Shown one piece after another: positions 19,302-29,147 of a stretch of 64,000 nucleotides of DNA (its first letter is position 1; the number at the start of each line of letters is the position of its first letter). The DNA is from Defluviitaleaceae bacterium (GTDB lineage: Bacteria > Bacillota > Clostridia > Lachnospirales > WQUN01). A program made the translations under genes and the position numbers. Location: NCBI GenBank assembly GCA_009786535.1, contig WQRX01000006.1, positions 21,885 to 85,884 of the forward strand, written 5' to 3'. Below the pieces are notes generated by a model. The model saw nothing but the letters and a program-made list of their open reading frames with translations, made no database searches and was not told the DNA's origin.

Positions 19302-20192
19302 ATGTTGCGCATTGGCGAAGTAGCGAAGATGTACGGCATTTCCAACCGCACGTTACGGCATTGGGAGGACGTAGGCGTATTAAAAAGTACCCGCGCGGAA
19401 AACGGCTACCGCTTTTATGATGAGGAAAATGCCGCCAAAATTCGCCAGATTGTCTTGCTGCGTAAATTAAAAATGCCCATCACGGACATTGAGCGCATTT
19501 TTATCGCGGATAGCCATCATATCGCCGTTTCGGTGCTTACGGATTATTTGGAAAGCCTAAAGTACAGCGCCGCAACGTACACTGCACTGGCTGCGTTGGT
19601 TGCTTCGATTTTGGGCAATATTCAAAAAATTCACAATTTACAAGAAATGTTTGCCCTGCTGGAAGCGCAGCACACGCCCCAAATCTCCCTCGCAAGAAGG
19701 ATAACGAAAATGAAAAATGTACGCATTATGACGTTGCCGCCCATGCGGGTGGCAGCGCACCACGCGCTAAGCGAAACCCCCGAGAAGGACTGCGCCCTCG
19801 TGTTTGACAAGTTTGTGCTGGATAACAACCTGCACAAACGAAGCGGACACCGCTCCTTCGGCTTTAACAACCCCGACCCCAGCGAAGGCAACTCCATTTA
19901 TGGCTACGAATTGTGGGTGACTGTACCCGATGACTTTACCCCACCCGCGCCCATGGTGATAAAGACCTTTGACGGCGGGCTGTATGCCTCTATTTCCACC
20001 CAAATGAACGAGATTGGCGAACGCTGGGACGCGCTGTATAACTGGTCAACAGAAAATGAAAAGTACGAAGGTGACTTTGCCCGCCAGTGGCTGGAGGAAC
20101 AAGTGATGGATTATGCAACGTTTATGTCCGACGATGTGCCTGACAGCGAAAAGCAGTTGGATTTATTGCTGCCGATTAAAGTGAAGGGGTAG
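19302..20192 (+). CDS. MerR-family regulator with GyrI-like effector-binding domain
   Basis: A 296-residue regulator. Residues 1-70 are a MerR winged helix (IGEVAKMYGISNRTLRHWED, then VGVLKS and NGYRFYDEE), followed by a coiled-coil dimer helix and, from about 140, a GyrI-like/BltR-type small-molecule domain (VRIMTLPPMRVAAHHALSE to the end). The ATG behind GAGGAGGGGA is preferred over an in-frame upstream start because the promoter lies between them. No transporter follows; the nearest gene is the convergent mesaconase beta subunit, whose end overlaps by 17 bases. Effector and other targets are unknown. Confidence 0.88.
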   Translation: MLRIGEVAKMYGISNRTLRHWEDVGVLKSTRAENGYRFYDEENAAKIRQIVLLRKLKMPITDIERIFIADSHHIAVSVLTDYLESLKYSAATYTALAALVASILGNIQKIHNLQEMFALLEAQHTPQISLARRITKMKNVRIMTLPPMRVAAHHALSETPEKDCALVFDKFVLDNNLHKRSGHRSFGFNNPDPSEGNSIYGYELWVTVPDDFTPPAPMVIKTFDGGLYASISTQMNEIGERWDALYNWSTENEKYEGDFARQWLEEQVMDYATFMSDDVPDSEKQLDLLLPIKVKG

Positions 20193-20718
20193 CCCTGTCG
20201 TACAAATCTTCTCCTGTTGCATCTACCAGCACGATGGCGGGGAAGTCCTTCACTTGCAGGCGATGCACTGCTTCTGTGCCTAAGTCGTGATAGGCGATAA
20301 CTTCGTAGGCGGTAACGCAGCTTGCCAGCAATGCACCCGCGCCGCCGATGGCACCAAGGTATACCGCGCCGTTTTCCTTCATCGCTTGTATGACGGAAGG
20401 GGCGCGTTTTCCTTTGCCTATCATGGCGCGCACGCCTTGGTGTAACAGGGTTGGGGCGTAGGCGTCCATACGGGTGCCGGTGGTTGGACCGCACGCGCCG
20501 ATAATTTGATTGGGCTTTGCGGGGGTTGGACCAACATAGAAAATAGTCGCGTCTTGCAGGGAAATAGGAAGCGGCTCGTTGTTTTTTATCGCTTCGGTGA
20601 AGCGCTTGTGCGCCGCATCGCGGGCGGTGAAAATTTCGCCCGTTAGGTAAACGGCATCGCCTGTTTTGAGGGAAATGGCTTTTTCGCGGGTGAGGGGAAG
20701 CGTAATGTGGTGGGTCAT
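20176..20718 (-). CDS. Class I fumarase/mesaconase beta subunit
   Basis: A 180-residue beta subunit of the two-subunit class I hydro-lyases (fumarase, L-tartrate dehydratase, mesaconase). It carries IGACGPTTGTRMDAYAP and GAVYLGAIGGAGALLASCV, the catalytic and subunit-interface motifs of the family. Its ATG directly follows the alpha-subunit stop. With methylaspartate ammonia-lyase encoded divergently just beyond, the likely reaction is mesaconate plus water to (S)-citramalate, though fumarase activity is also possible and many members do both. Confidence 0.9.
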   Translation of the reverse strand: MTHHITLPLTREKAISLKTGDAVYLTGEIFTARDAAHKRFTEAIKNNEPLPISLQDATIFYVGPTPAKPNQIIGACGPTTGTRMDAYAPTLLHQGVRAMIGKGKRAPSVIQAMKENGAVYLGAIGGAGALLASCVTAYEVIAYHDLGTEAVHRLQVKDFPAIVLVDATGEDLYDRATPSL

Positions 20719-21819
20719 TTACAGCACCTCCGAAACATGGCGGGCGGCGTGGCAGTTGAGATTTACCGCTACGGGCAGACCCGCGATGTGGGTTGGGTTG
20801 TACTCAATGGCTACGGCGAGTGCCGTTGTTTTTCCGCCGTAGCCCTGCGGACCAATGCCCAGGGCGTTGATTTTTTCTAATAATTCGGCTTCGTAGCCGG
20901 CGTATTTTTCGTGGGGGTGGCGTTGGTGCAAGGGGCGCAGCAGTGCTTTTTTGGCGAGCAGGGCTGCTTTGTCCATTGTGCCGCCTACGCCTACGCCTAC
21001 TACAATGGGCGGGCAAGGGTTAGGCCCTGCATTCTTTACGGTGTCTAGTACAAATTGGGTTACGCCCCCCATGCCGTCGGATGGCTGGAGCATCCTTACG
21101 GCACTCATATTTTCGCTGCCGAAGCCCTTGGGCACCATGGTTATGCGAATCCTGTCGCCGCTTACATAGTCGGTATAAATAAATGCGGGGGTATTGTCGC
21201 CCGTATTCTTGCGGGAAAAGAGCGGCTCGTCAATGACGGATTTTCGCAGATAGCCTTCGGCGTAGCCGCGGCGCACACCTTCGTTTACGGCGTTGGCGAT
21301 ATTGCCGCGGATATGCACCTGTTCGCCAATTTCCAAGAAAACGCAGGTTACGCCCGTATCTTGGCAGATGGGCATTTCCTTTTCCTCTGCAAGGGTGTAG
21401 TTTTCCACCAGCTTATTTAGCGTGTCGGCAGCAAGGGGGGACGTTTCGCAGGCTTGGCATTTTTTAATTGCGTCCTTCACGTCGCCGGGTAAATAAATGT
21501 TTGCCTGTACGCACAGCCGCGCTACAATATCCGTAAGCTGCGTCGCGTCCACAAAACGCGGAAAGGTGAGCGCCTCGGGGGTTAATTTGTCCATAATATA
21601 TTGATAATTTTCGGGTTTGTGGGGCAATGTGCAGTTGTCGCACAGCTTCATTTTTATGTCCTCATGCTTAGCCCACGTAAAATTGCCGCCGCAGTCCTCG
21701 CCCAGCGCATACAGCGGACAGTAGCAGAAAAGACAGTTAAATGTGCTTTCTTCGGCGGTTTGGTGGCATGGAAAGTACATGCATTGCGCGTTGGTAAATT
21801 GTCGTTGATTAGGTATCAT
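20719..21819 (-). CDS. Class I fumarase/mesaconase alpha subunit with N-terminal cysteine-rich domain
   Basis: A 366-residue protein in two parts. Residues 1 to about 78 are a cysteine-rich small domain ([44 protein letters not shown]), normally a free protein of about 80 residues known from cobalamin-related loci. The remainder is a full alpha subunit with iron-sulfur-cluster cysteines in ICQDTG, PNPCPP and NLNCHAARH. The start ATG has GGGGG before it and lies ahead of the cysteine-rich part, so the fusion is real in this reading frame. It acts with the beta subunit as a [4Fe-4S] hydro-lyase, probably mesaconase here. Confidence 0.9.
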   Translation of the reverse strand: MIPNQRQFTNAQCMYFPCHQTAEESTFNCLFCYCPLYALGEDCGGNFTWAKHEDIKMKLCDNCTLPHKPENYQYIMDKLTPEALTFPRFVDATQLTDIVARLCVQANIYLPGDVKDAIKKCQACETSPLAADTLNKLVENYTLAEEKEMPICQDTGVTCVFLEIGEQVHIRGNIANAVNEGVRRGYAEGYLRKSVIDEPLFSRKNTGDNTPAFIYTDYVSGDRIRITMVPKGFGSENMSAVRMLQPSDGMGGVTQFVLDTVKNAGPNPCPPIVVGVGVGGTMDKAALLAKKALLRPLHQRHPHEKYAGYEAELLEKINALGIGPQGYGGKTTALAVAIEYNPTHIAGLPVAVNLNCHAARHVSEVL

Positions 21820-21840
21820 AATAACCCCCTAAAATTATGC

Positions 21841-21870
21841 TTGACATCCTGCGCTACATTGATGATTATA
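21841..21870. promoter_or_regulatory. Overlapping divergent promoters of mesaconase and glutamate-mutase operons
   Basis: Plus strand: TTGACA (21841-21846), 17 bases, GATTAT (21864-21869) towards glmS. Minus strand: a perfect TATAAT at 21865-21870 towards the alpha subunit with a weaker TTGCTT 17 bases before it. The two -10 boxes occupy the same bases, so the two operons cannot be initiated at once from one template and are probably co-controlled. Confidence 0.65.
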
Positions 21871-21891
21871 GGGGTATAGCAGATTAAAAGC

Positions 21892-21924
21892 AAAGACCTT
21901 GCGAGACAGCGTTCTGCGGTCTTT
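21892..21924 (+). promoter_or_regulatory. Leader stem-loop of the glutamate-mutase operon
   Basis: Stem AAAGACC / GGTCTTT with a 19-base loop containing a short inner AGA/TCT pairing, between the promoter and the glmS ribosome-binding site. Too small for a cobalamin riboswitch. Could stabilise the mRNA or bind a protein; function unknown. Confidence 0.4.
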
Positions 21925-21946
21925 ACCTTTAAAGGGGTTGCGATAA

Positions 21947-22360
21947 ATGAACGGCAAAACCTTAGTAATGGGCGTTATCGGTGCAGACGTACACGCCATC
22001 GGCATTAAAATTCTTTCCCACGCTTTTACAGAAGCGGGATATAACGTGGTAAATTTAGGCGTTATGGTTTCGCAGGAGGAATACATTGAAGCCGCGATTG
22101 AAACAAACGCAAATGCCATTGTGGTATCGTCCTTGTACGGGCATGGCGAGATGGACTGCCGCGGCCTGCGGGAAAAATGTGACGAAGCGGGGCTAAAGGA
22201 TATTCCGTTGTATGTTGGCGGCAATCTGGTTGTGGGCAAACGGGACTTCGCAGAAGTGGAGAAGACTTTTTTAGATATGGGCTTTAACCGCGCGTATCCG
22301 CCGGGCACACCGCCCGAAGTAGGCATTGCGGACATTAATAAGGACTTGGGTCTTGCATAA
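21947..22360 (+). CDS. glmS: Glutamate mutase small subunit (cobalamin-binding)
   Basis: A 137-residue B12-binding subunit of glutamate mutase (methylaspartate mutase), which converts L-glutamate to (2S,3S)-3-methylaspartate. The cobalamin motif DxHxxG is at 14-19 (GADVHAIG), with the matching VVSSLYGH and YVGGNLVVG segments. Length is typical. First gene of the operon, ribosome-binding site AAAGGGG. Works as a complex with GlmE, encoded two genes on. Confidence 0.95.
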   Translation: MNGKTLVMGVIGADVHAIGIKILSHAFTEAGYNVVNLGVMVSQEEYIEAAIETNANAIVVSSLYGHGEMDCRGLREKCDEAGLKDIPLYVGGNLVVGKRDFAEVEKTFLDMGFNRAYPPGTPPEVGIADINKDLGLA

Positions 22361-23708
22361 CGCCATTTTGGCCGTCGATTTTGGTAGCACATATACCAAG
22401 GTGACGGCCATTTCTAATGAAAAAGCGGAAATTTTAGGCACAAGCAAGGCATTTACTACGTTTGAAACGGACATCCGCGACGGCTTAAACGCCGCCGTAC
22501 AGGAGCTGGAAAAGCAAACGGGGAAGCTTAATTTTTCGCATAAACTTGCGGCAAGCAGCGCAGGCGGCGGGTTAAAAATGGTTGCCGTCGGGCTTGTGCC
22601 CGCCCTTACCGCAAAAGCGGCGCAAACTGCCGCGTGCAGCGCAGGCGCAAAGGTGGTAAAAACCTTTTCCTACGAATTAACGAAGGCAGACTGCGCGAAA
22701 ATACGCCAAATTAACCCCGACCTTGTACTGCTGAGCGGCGGTACAGACGGCGGAAATAAAGACGTGATTTTACACAACGCAAAAATGTTGGCGGAAATAG
22801 ACGCACCGTTTTCGGTCATCATTGCGGGTAATAAGGCTGCGGCAGAAGATGCGCAAACAACATTGCAAGCGGGAGACAAGCACGCCGTCATTTGCGGCAA
22901 TGTAATGCCCGCCTTTAACACACTGGACGCAGAACCCGCAAAATCCGCAATAAATACCCTGTTCTTGGAGAAAATAATTGAAGCAAAGGGGCTAACCCAA
23001 GCAGCGCGGGAATTTTCTGCCCCCATTATTCCCACGCCGTTGGCCGTATTCGAATGCACACAGCTGCTTTCGCAGAGCCTGGGCGATTTACTTGCGGTAG
23101 ATGTAGGCGGCGCAACAACGGACGTATATTCCATGTGCGCGGGTACGCCTACACTGCCCGGTGTGGCGCTAAAAGGGCTGCCCGAACCCTTTGCAAAGCG
23201 CACGGTGGAAGGGGATTTGGGGCTGCGCCACAGCCAGGAAACACTGGTCGAAAAATTAATAAGCGATGGGGCCACCGGTAACAATCTGTTACCGGTTGGA
23301 CTTGAAGAATATCGCAAAACCTGCAAAGAAAACTACGCCTACGTGCCCGAAAAAAACCACCCCCATGCAGCAATAGACGCTCTCTTATGCGGTATTGCCG
23401 TAGACATGGCGGTTACGCGCCACGCGGGCTTCCTTGAGAGCAGCTACACCCCCTTTGGCGAAGCTTTTAGCCAAACAGGGAAGGATTTAACGGGCGTGCG
23501 CTATGTTATAGGCATTGGCGGGTCGGTGATTTACAGCGAAAATCCGCCAGAAATCCTCAAAAACGCCACACAAAAGCAGCGGGGCAAAATACTAAAGCCC
23601 GCTTCACCCAAGTTATTATTAGACAAAAAATACATCTTCGCCGCCATGGGGCTGCTTGCCCGCATGGACAAAAAAAGGGCGTTAAGCATCCTAGAAAGCG
23701 AGCTGTGA
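22353..23708 (+). CDS. mutL: Glutamate mutase chaperone/reactivase MutL
   Basis: About 451 residues of an ASKHA-fold ATPase ([16 protein letters not shown] at the start, [16 protein letters not shown] in the middle) of the MutL/GlmL family that lies between glmS and glmE in glutamate fermenters. Thought to reload or protect the cobalamin enzyme; not related to mismatch-repair MutL. I chose the TTG at 22353, overlapping the glmS stop, because AAGGAC lies seven bases before it; another in-frame TTG lies at 22326. Confidence 0.9.
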   Translation: MHNAILAVDFGSTYTKVTAISNEKAEILGTSKAFTTFETDIRDGLNAAVQELEKQTGKLNFSHKLAASSAGGGLKMVAVGLVPALTAKAAQTAACSAGAKVVKTFSYELTKADCAKIRQINPDLVLLSGGTDGGNKDVILHNAKMLAEIDAPFSVIIAGNKAAAEDAQTTLQAGDKHAVICGNVMPAFNTLDAEPAKSAINTLFLEKIIEAKGLTQAAREFSAPIIPTPLAVFECTQLLSQSLGDLLAVDVGGATTDVYSMCAGTPTLPGVALKGLPEPFAKRTVEGDLGLRHSQETLVEKLISDGATGNNLLPVGLEEYRKTCKENYAYVPEKNHPHAAIDALLCGIAVDMAVTRHAGFLESSYTPFGEAFSQTGKDLTGVRYVIGIGGSVIYSENPPEILKNATQKQRGKILKPASPKLLLDKKYIFAAMGLLARMDKKRALSILESEL

Positions 23709-23711
23709 CCT

Positions 23712-25160
23712 ATGGAAATTACAAACAAAAGGCTTTCCGAGCAAAATTTTGCCGAAATTCAAAAGGAAGTATTAGCCCAATGGCCCACAGGGGCGGAGGT
23801 AAATTTTGAAAATGCCGTCGCCTTCCACAAGCAATACCCCGCGAGCAAAAGCTTTGCGCAAAAACTGGCGAAAGCGGATAAAGAGGGCATTACCCTAATC
23901 CAGCCCCGAGCAGGCGTAGCCTTGCCCGATTTGCTGGTAGAGCTGCTCAGCTATCTCGAAACCGAGGGCGAAGCCGATTTACTGCCCACCACCATAGACA
24001 GCTACACCCGCCACAACCGTTACAACGAAGCGGACACGGGCATAGAAGAAAGCAAACGCGAAAACCGCTCCATGCTTAACGGCTTCCCCGCCGTCAATTA
24101 CGGCGTGGAAATTTGTCGTAAGATTAACACTTCACTAAAGGCGCCTTTGCAAGTGCGGCACGGGACACCCGACGCGCGTCTGCTTACGGAAATTACCATG
24201 GCGGGGGGATTTACTTCCTATGAAGGCGGCGGCATTTCCTACAATATCCCCTACTCCAAAAATTATTCGCTGGAAAAAAGTCTGGCGGATTGGCAATACG
24301 CCGACCGCTTGCTGGGTTTGTACGCCGAAGCGGGGGTTATTATCAACAAAGAGCCCTTTGGTCCGCTTACAGGTACCCTTGTACCGCCCTGCGTTTCCCA
24401 CGCCGTAGCTGTAATTGAAACGCTGCTTGCGGCAGAGCAGGGCGTACAGGACATTACCGTAGGCTACGGGCAGTGCGGAAACTTGGTGCAGGATGTTGCG
24501 GCAATCAAGAGCCTTCGCGCCATTACGGAAGAGTATTTACAAAAATACGGCTATAACAATGTAAAAATCACGACGGTGCTGCACCAATGGATGGGCGGCT
24601 TCCCGCAGGACGAGTCGAAGGCGTTTGGCGTAATTTCATGGGGTGCGGCGGCGGCAGCCCTTGCCAAGGCGACAAAAGTAATTGTAAAAACGCCGCATGA
24701 GGCGATGGGCATTCCCACCAAGGAAGCCAACGCCAGCGGATTAAAGGCGACAAAGCAAGTTGTTTCCATGCTCAAAGACCAATCCATGCTTGCCGACCCG
24801 CTGGTTATCGCGGAATACGAAATTATCATGGAAGAAACCCGCGCACTGTTAGAGAAAACCTACGAGCTTGGCGGGGGCGACTTTGCCGTGGGTACGGTGC
24901 GTGCCTTCCAAGCGGGGGTACTGGATATTCCCTTCGCGCCGAGCCGTAACAATATGGGCAAACTGCTGCCCGCGCGGGACAATACAGGCGCGGTACGCTT
25001 GCTGGACTGCGGCAATTTGCCCTTTACGGAAGAAATGAAAAATTTCCATCGGCAACGGCTGGAAGAACGCGGTGCATTTGAAAAACGCGCCGTTTCCTTC
25101 CAAATGGTGGTGGACGATATTTATGCCATCGGCAAAGGACATCTTGTAGGCAGAAAGTAG
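23712..25160 (+). CDS. glmE: Glutamate mutase large (epsilon) subunit
   Basis: A 482-residue catalytic subunit, the family length. Recognisable stretches include [56 protein letters not shown], and [17 protein letters not shown]. It forms the TIM-barrel substrate site for glutamate and joins GlmS through adenosylcobalamin. Starts three bases after the mutL stop. Its arginine-rich substrate loop (RHGTPDARL) is intact. Confidence 0.96.
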   Translation: MEITNKRLSEQNFAEIQKEVLAQWPTGAEVNFENAVAFHKQYPASKSFAQKLAKADKEGITLIQPRAGVALPDLLVELLSYLETEGEADLLPTTIDSYTRHNRYNEADTGIEESKRENRSMLNGFPAVNYGVEICRKINTSLKAPLQVRHGTPDARLLTEITMAGGFTSYEGGGISYNIPYSKNYSLEKSLADWQYADRLLGLYAEAGVIINKEPFGPLTGTLVPPCVSHAVAVIETLLAAEQGVQDITVGYGQCGNLVQDVAAIKSLRAITEEYLQKYGYNNVKITTVLHQWMGGFPQDESKAFGVISWGAAAAALAKATKVIVKTPHEAMGIPTKEANASGLKATKQVVSMLKDQSMLADPLVIAEYEIIMEETRALLEKTYELGGGDFAVGTVRAFQAGVLDIPFAPSRNNMGKLLPARDNTGAVRLLDCGNLPFTEEMKNFHRQRLEERGAFEKRAVSFQMVVDDIYAIGKGHLVGRK

Positions 25161-25170
25161 GGAAATAATA

Positions 25171-26409
25171 ATGAAAATCGTAGACATTGTATGCAGTGCA
25201 GGGCGCACAGGCTTTTTCTTTGACGACCAAGCGGCGATTAAAACAACGGCAATCCCCGACGGCAACGCCTATTTGGGCGACCCCGTAACTGCGGGCTTTA
25301 CCAAAGTGCGCCAAGCGGGGGAAAGCGTTTCCGTCATGTTTGTGCTGGAGGACGGACAAATTGCCCATGGGGACTGTGCCGCGGTGCAATATTCCGGCAC
25401 GGGCGGGCGCGACCCGTTATTCCTTGCAGAGGATTTTATCCCCCTTATCCGGCTTGAATGCGAAGCGCTGTACAAAGGCAAGGAAATTACCACTTTCAAG
25501 GAAATGGCGCACGCCATCGACAGCAAACGCCCCTGCCACACCGCAATCCGCTACGGTGTAACCCAAGCCTGCCTTGACGCGGCGGCAAAGTCGCAGAAAA
25601 AACTTATGGCGCAGGTAATTGCGGAAGAATACGGGCTGCAAATGGCAACCGCGCGTATACCGATTTTCTCCCAATCGGGGGACGATAGATACACAAATGT
25701 GGACAAAATGATACTCAAAGGCTCGGAGGTATTACCCCACGGGCTTATTAATAATATGTCAAAGCTGGGCTACAAAGGTGAAAAGCTCTTAGAATACATC
25801 GCGTGGTTACGCGACCGCATTATTAACATTGCCCCCCACGATGCGTACAAACCCGCGTTGCATATAGACGTATACGGCGTACTTGGCATCGCCCTTGACC
25901 ATAGCTTCCCCGCCATCGTTGATTTTATGGGGCGCGCGGGAGAAATTGCCGCCCCCTATTTATTGCGCATCGAAGGACCTGTAGACATGGGCAACCGCGA
26001 AGCGCAGGTAGAAGCACTGGCATCCCTTACCGCTTCTATAGAAAAAGCAGGCATTCCGGTGGAAATTGTCGCCGACGAATGGTGCAATACCTACGAGGAT
26101 ATAAAAATTTTCACCAACAACAAGGCAGGGCATATGGCGCAAATTAAAACCCCCGATTTAGGCGGCATTAACAATTCCATCGAGGCGGTACTCTACTGCA
26201 AGCAAAACGGCATGGGCGCATACCTGGGCGGCACCTGCAACGAGACCGACCGCAGCGGGCAAATTTGCACCCACATCGCCATGGCAACCAGCCCCGTGCA
26301 ATTGCTCGCAAAACCGGGCATGGGCGTGGACGAAGGCTACATGAATGTGTATAACGAGATGGGTAGGATATTAGCACTGGCGAAACGAGGTGGCACATGC
26401 GCGAATTAA
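25171..26409 (+). CDS. mal: Methylaspartate ammonia-lyase
   Basis: A 412-residue enolase-superfamily enzyme that removes ammonia from 3-methylaspartate to give mesaconate. The catalytic lysine lies in HMAQIKTPDLGG, and GGTCNETDRSGQICTHIAMA near the C-terminus is characteristic. Metal ligands lie in HIDVYG, RIEGPVDMG and VADEWCNT. Length matches the clostridial enzyme. Follows glmE by ten bases; its end overlaps the next gene by 13 bases. Confidence 0.96.
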   Translation: MKIVDIVCSAGRTGFFFDDQAAIKTTAIPDGNAYLGDPVTAGFTKVRQAGESVSVMFVLEDGQIAHGDCAAVQYSGTGGRDPLFLAEDFIPLIRLECEALYKGKEITTFKEMAHAIDSKRPCHTAIRYGVTQACLDAAAKSQKKLMAQVIAEEYGLQMATARIPIFSQSGDDRYTNVDKMILKGSEVLPHGLINNMSKLGYKGEKLLEYIAWLRDRIINIAPHDAYKPALHIDVYGVLGIALDHSFPAIVDFMGRAGEIAAPYLLRIEGPVDMGNREAQVEALASLTASIEKAGIPVEIVADEWCNTYEDIKIFTNNKAGHMAQIKTPDLGGINNSIEAVLYCKQNGMGAYLGGTCNETDRSGQICTHIAMATSPVQLLAKPGMGVDEGYMNVYNEMGRILALAKRGGTCAN

Positions 26410-27782
26410 AAATCCTTTCCCCCACGGCAATTCTGGGCTATGGATTCCCTATGGCATCGTGGGAGGAGGGTATACGCCGCAAGCCCGACGTTATCGCCGT
26501 GGACGCAGGCTCTACCGACCCCGGACCGTATTATCTTGGCGCGGGCTTATCCTTCACCGACCGCACCGCCGTTAAACGCGACCTTGCCATAATGATACCC
26601 GCCGCCTTGGCGTTGGGCATTCCCGTAATTATCGGTACGGCGGGGGGCAGCGGCGCGGCACCCCATTTACAATGGAACCGCGAAATCATCGAAGAAATCG
26701 CGCGGGAAATGAACTTGAAATTTACGCTGGCAGTAATACCCAGCGATATTTCTAAAAAAACCATTTCAACCGCGTTAAAGGCGGGAAAAATTTCGCCCCT
26801 GCACCCCGCACCCGCGCTAACGGAAGCGGACATAAATGACGCGGTACACATTGTAGCGCAAATGGGAACAGAGCCTATCACAAAAGCATTGGACGGGGGC
26901 GCGCAGGTCATTCTCACGGGGCGGACGTATGACCCCGCCGTTTTCGCCGCCATAGCCGTACGCGAAGGCTATGACCGCGGGCTTGCCGTGCATCTTGGCA
27001 AAATTCTGGAATGCGCCGCAATCGCCGCAACCCCGGGCGGCGGGAGCGACTGCATGTTCGGCTATATCGGCAACGATTATTTCCGCGTAGAGCCACTCAA
27101 CCCTATCCGCAAATGCACTACGCTTTCGGTTGCCGCCCACACGCTGTACGAGAAAACAAACCCCTACATTTTGCCGGGCCCGGGCGGCACGTTGGATTTA
27201 ACCAAGACCGTGTTTACGCAGGAAACGGAGCGTACAGTGCATGTAAAGGGCAGCCGCTTTATCCCCTCCGCGGGCTACACGATTAAGCTGGAGGGCGTAA
27301 AAAAAGTGGGCTGCCGAACGGTTTCCTTCGCGACAACGGCAGACCCTGTAATGATAAAGCAAATCGACGAAATTACCCCTGCGGTAAAAGCCCGCGTGCG
27401 CGATAATTTTACAGAAATGGACGACTATTTCCTAGACTTTAAACTCTACGGTCGCCCCGATAAATTAGGTACGATGGGCATATTTAACGCAGAAGAAGCG
27501 CAACCCCAAGCCGCGCATTCCCAAGCCGCGGAGCTTGCCATTATCATTGACGCTGTTGCCCCAACGCAGGAAACGGCGAACACCTTATGCTCCTTCGCGC
27601 GGTCTACCTTGTTGCATTACGGCTATGCGGGGCGCATTTCCACGGCGGGCAACCTTGCCTTCCCGTTTTCGCCATCAGATGTAAAAATGGGGGACGTTTT
27701 CGCCTTTAGCCTATATCACCTCATGGAAGTGGACGACCCCTGCGAAGCATTTCCCATCGAATACGTAAAGCTGGAGGGCTAA
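26397..27782 (+). CDS. AtuA-like protein (DUF1446 family)
   Basis: A 461-residue protein with the AtuA/DUF1446 pattern: VDAGSTDPGPYYLG near 35-48, IGTAGGSGAAPHLQWN near 78-93, ECAAIAATPGGGSDCMFGYI, and EKTNPYILPGPGG. AtuA was named from acyclic terpene use in Pseudomonas, but members also occur next to methylaspartate genes. The ATG overlaps mal by 13 bases with GAGGTG before it, so it belongs to the glutamate operon. The reaction is not established; a step on mesaconate, citramalate or a CoA derivative is plausible from context. Confidence 0.8.
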   Translation: MRELKILSPTAILGYGFPMASWEEGIRRKPDVIAVDAGSTDPGPYYLGAGLSFTDRTAVKRDLAIMIPAALALGIPVIIGTAGGSGAAPHLQWNREIIEEIAREMNLKFTLAVIPSDISKKTISTALKAGKISPLHPAPALTEADINDAVHIVAQMGTEPITKALDGGAQVILTGRTYDPAVFAAIAVREGYDRGLAVHLGKILECAAIAATPGGGSDCMFGYIGNDYFRVEPLNPIRKCTTLSVAAHTLYEKTNPYILPGPGGTLDLTKTVFTQETERTVHVKGSRFIPSAGYTIKLEGVKKVGCRTVSFATTADPVMIKQIDEITPAVKARVRDNFTEMDDYFLDFKLYGRPDKLGTMGIFNAEEAQPQAAHSQAAELAIIIDAVAPTQETANTLCSFARSTLLHYGYAGRISTAGNLAFPFSPSDVKMGDVFAFSLYHLMEVDDPCEAFPIEYVKLEG

Positions 27783-27785
27783 CCT

Positions 27786-28124
27786 ATGAGATATCAGCTA
27801 CCGCAACTGGCAAGCGTAATCCGCTCTAAAAATTCGGGGCCTTATGAGCTGACCTTCGATATTATGTTTAAATCGGAAGCCGCCTACCGCGCCGTGGCAG
27901 ACGCGGGCGTAATTTCCAAAGAAGCCTTCGCCGCGCTATACGGTATCGCGCCCGCTACCGTAATGGAAATCGTGCATTTTGACCCCGCACACGCGATAAA
28001 AATAACCATCGAACGCCCCGTGCATTCGGGCGACCTGCGGGAAACAGACGTATACGGCGCACAGCAACACGCGCCGCTAATGGCGTTTTCCTTCGACCTG
28101 CCTGCGGAGATAAGCCCATGTTAA
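27786..28124 (+). CDS. DUF4387 protein
   Basis: A 112-residue protein beginning YQLPQLASVIRSKNSGPYEL, with FDIMFKSEAAY and a C-terminal DVYGAQQHAPL. It is the usual small partner of AtuA-like proteins and may be its second subunit. Starts three bases after the AtuA-like stop; its own stop overlaps the next start (ATGTTAA). Function unknown. Confidence 0.8.
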   Translation: MRYQLPQLASVIRSKNSGPYELTFDIMFKSEAAYRAVADAGVISKEAFAALYGIAPATVMEIVHFDPAHAIKITIERPVHSGDLRETDVYGAQQHAPLMAFSFDLPAEISPC

Positions 28125-29059
28125 AGAAAACTTTCATGCAAGAATTTATGCTTTCCACGGTATATCTCGCCCCGCGCGGCAACGACCGCATGATGATTTT
28201 GGGCGAGGAAATTACCCAGCGTCACCTAAGCATCAACGACCGTTTAATCGGGATTGTAGGCGATGCGGGTTCCGGCAAGTCGTCCCTTATCAAGGGCATG
28301 TTCCCGGGGCTTGAGCTTTCCAACCACGACGACGGCATTAACCCTGCAAAAATTATGCAAATCCGCGACCCCATCGACGCGATGGAAACGGCAGGCACCT
28401 TCCACATCGACATGCGCTTCCAAACCGCTTTCGTACAAATGCATGAAATTGTCACCTTCGTGCGCACTGCCCTCACCCGCCAGCGCCGTATTATCGTGGA
28501 GCATTTTGACCTGCTTTACCCGCATTTGGATATGAATGCGGAAATTCTGGTAGGCATTGGCGAGGAAATCATCATCGCCCGTCCCACGGTTTTTGGTCCG
28601 CTTCCGCTGGATATTCACAGCATCGTGTACCCCTCCGCGAAGTATCGCAAAATGGCGCACACCGCAGAGGACATCACCATGCTTGTCATTCAAAAAGAAT
28701 ACGGAATGCCCCGCAACTGGGACAATGCCGACGTGCGCAAGGGCTTTGTTATGGTCTTCAACAACCCGCCCAACGTAAGCGCGCCCGAGCTAAACGCGCT
28801 GGAAGCCCGCGTGCGCGAAATTATCGAAGCCGACCTACCCGTAAGCTATGTAAACGAAGAATTTATCAAAATCGGCGACGACCATATAAAATGCGCAGGT
28901 CCGCGCATCCATTGCCGTTCCACGGGCGAAATCGAAAACTTCCGCCTAATGAAGGAAATCTACCCCGACCCGCTGCGCGGCGTGTATCTGCTGGTAGGCT
29001 TAGTCGGCGAACACAGCGGGCTGAGTTTAAGCAATTTAAATAAATTAAGCGCATTTTAA
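28118..29059 (+). CDS. P-loop protein of the methylaspartate operon (AlaRS-additional-domain-like)
   Basis: A 313-residue protein with a P-loop GDAGSGKSSLIKGMFPGLEL near 46-65 and FHIDMRF-type and VEHFDLLYPHL segments, then a C-terminal HIKCAGPRIHCRSTGEIENF resembling the additional domain of alanyl-tRNA synthetase. I recall similar proteins in glutamate-mutase loci but no assigned function. It could be a nucleotide-dependent kinase or chaperone for the pathway. The start overlaps the DUF4387 stop and has GGAG eight bases before it; an internal ATG at codon 12 is possible but has no good ribosome-binding site. Confidence 0.75.
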   Translation: MLKKTFMQEFMLSTVYLAPRGNDRMMILGEEITQRHLSINDRLIGIVGDAGSGKSSLIKGMFPGLELSNHDDGINPAKIMQIRDPIDAMETAGTFHIDMRFQTAFVQMHEIVTFVRTALTRQRRIIVEHFDLLYPHLDMNAEILVGIGEEIIIARPTVFGPLPLDIHSIVYPSAKYRKMAHTAEDITMLVIQKEYGMPRNWDNADVRKGFVMVFNNPPNVSAPELNALEARVREIIEADLPVSYVNEEFIKIGDDHIKCAGPRIHCRSTGEIENFRLMKEIYPDPLRGVYLLVGLVGEHSGLSLSNLNKLSAF

Positions 29060-29147
29060 GGGGTTGCAGTTTTAATCTTTCCGCCCCTTCACATAAAAAA
29101 AACCAGTCCGTGCATAATAACGTTATCATTACAAAAGGACGGATATT

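Noticed and set aside
21820..21946. Cobalamin riboswitch before glmS
   Set aside because: The whole gap is 127 bases and contains both promoters; the remaining leader is too short and lacks the conserved B12-box pattern.
22353..23708. DNA mismatch repair MutL
   Set aside because: Fold is ASKHA (actin-like) and the gene lies between glmS and glmE; only the name is shared.
29041..29147. Strong terminator after the glutamate operon
   Set aside because: AAGGGG/CCCCTT can pair only over a 20-base loop with no T-run on the plus strand; not convincing.
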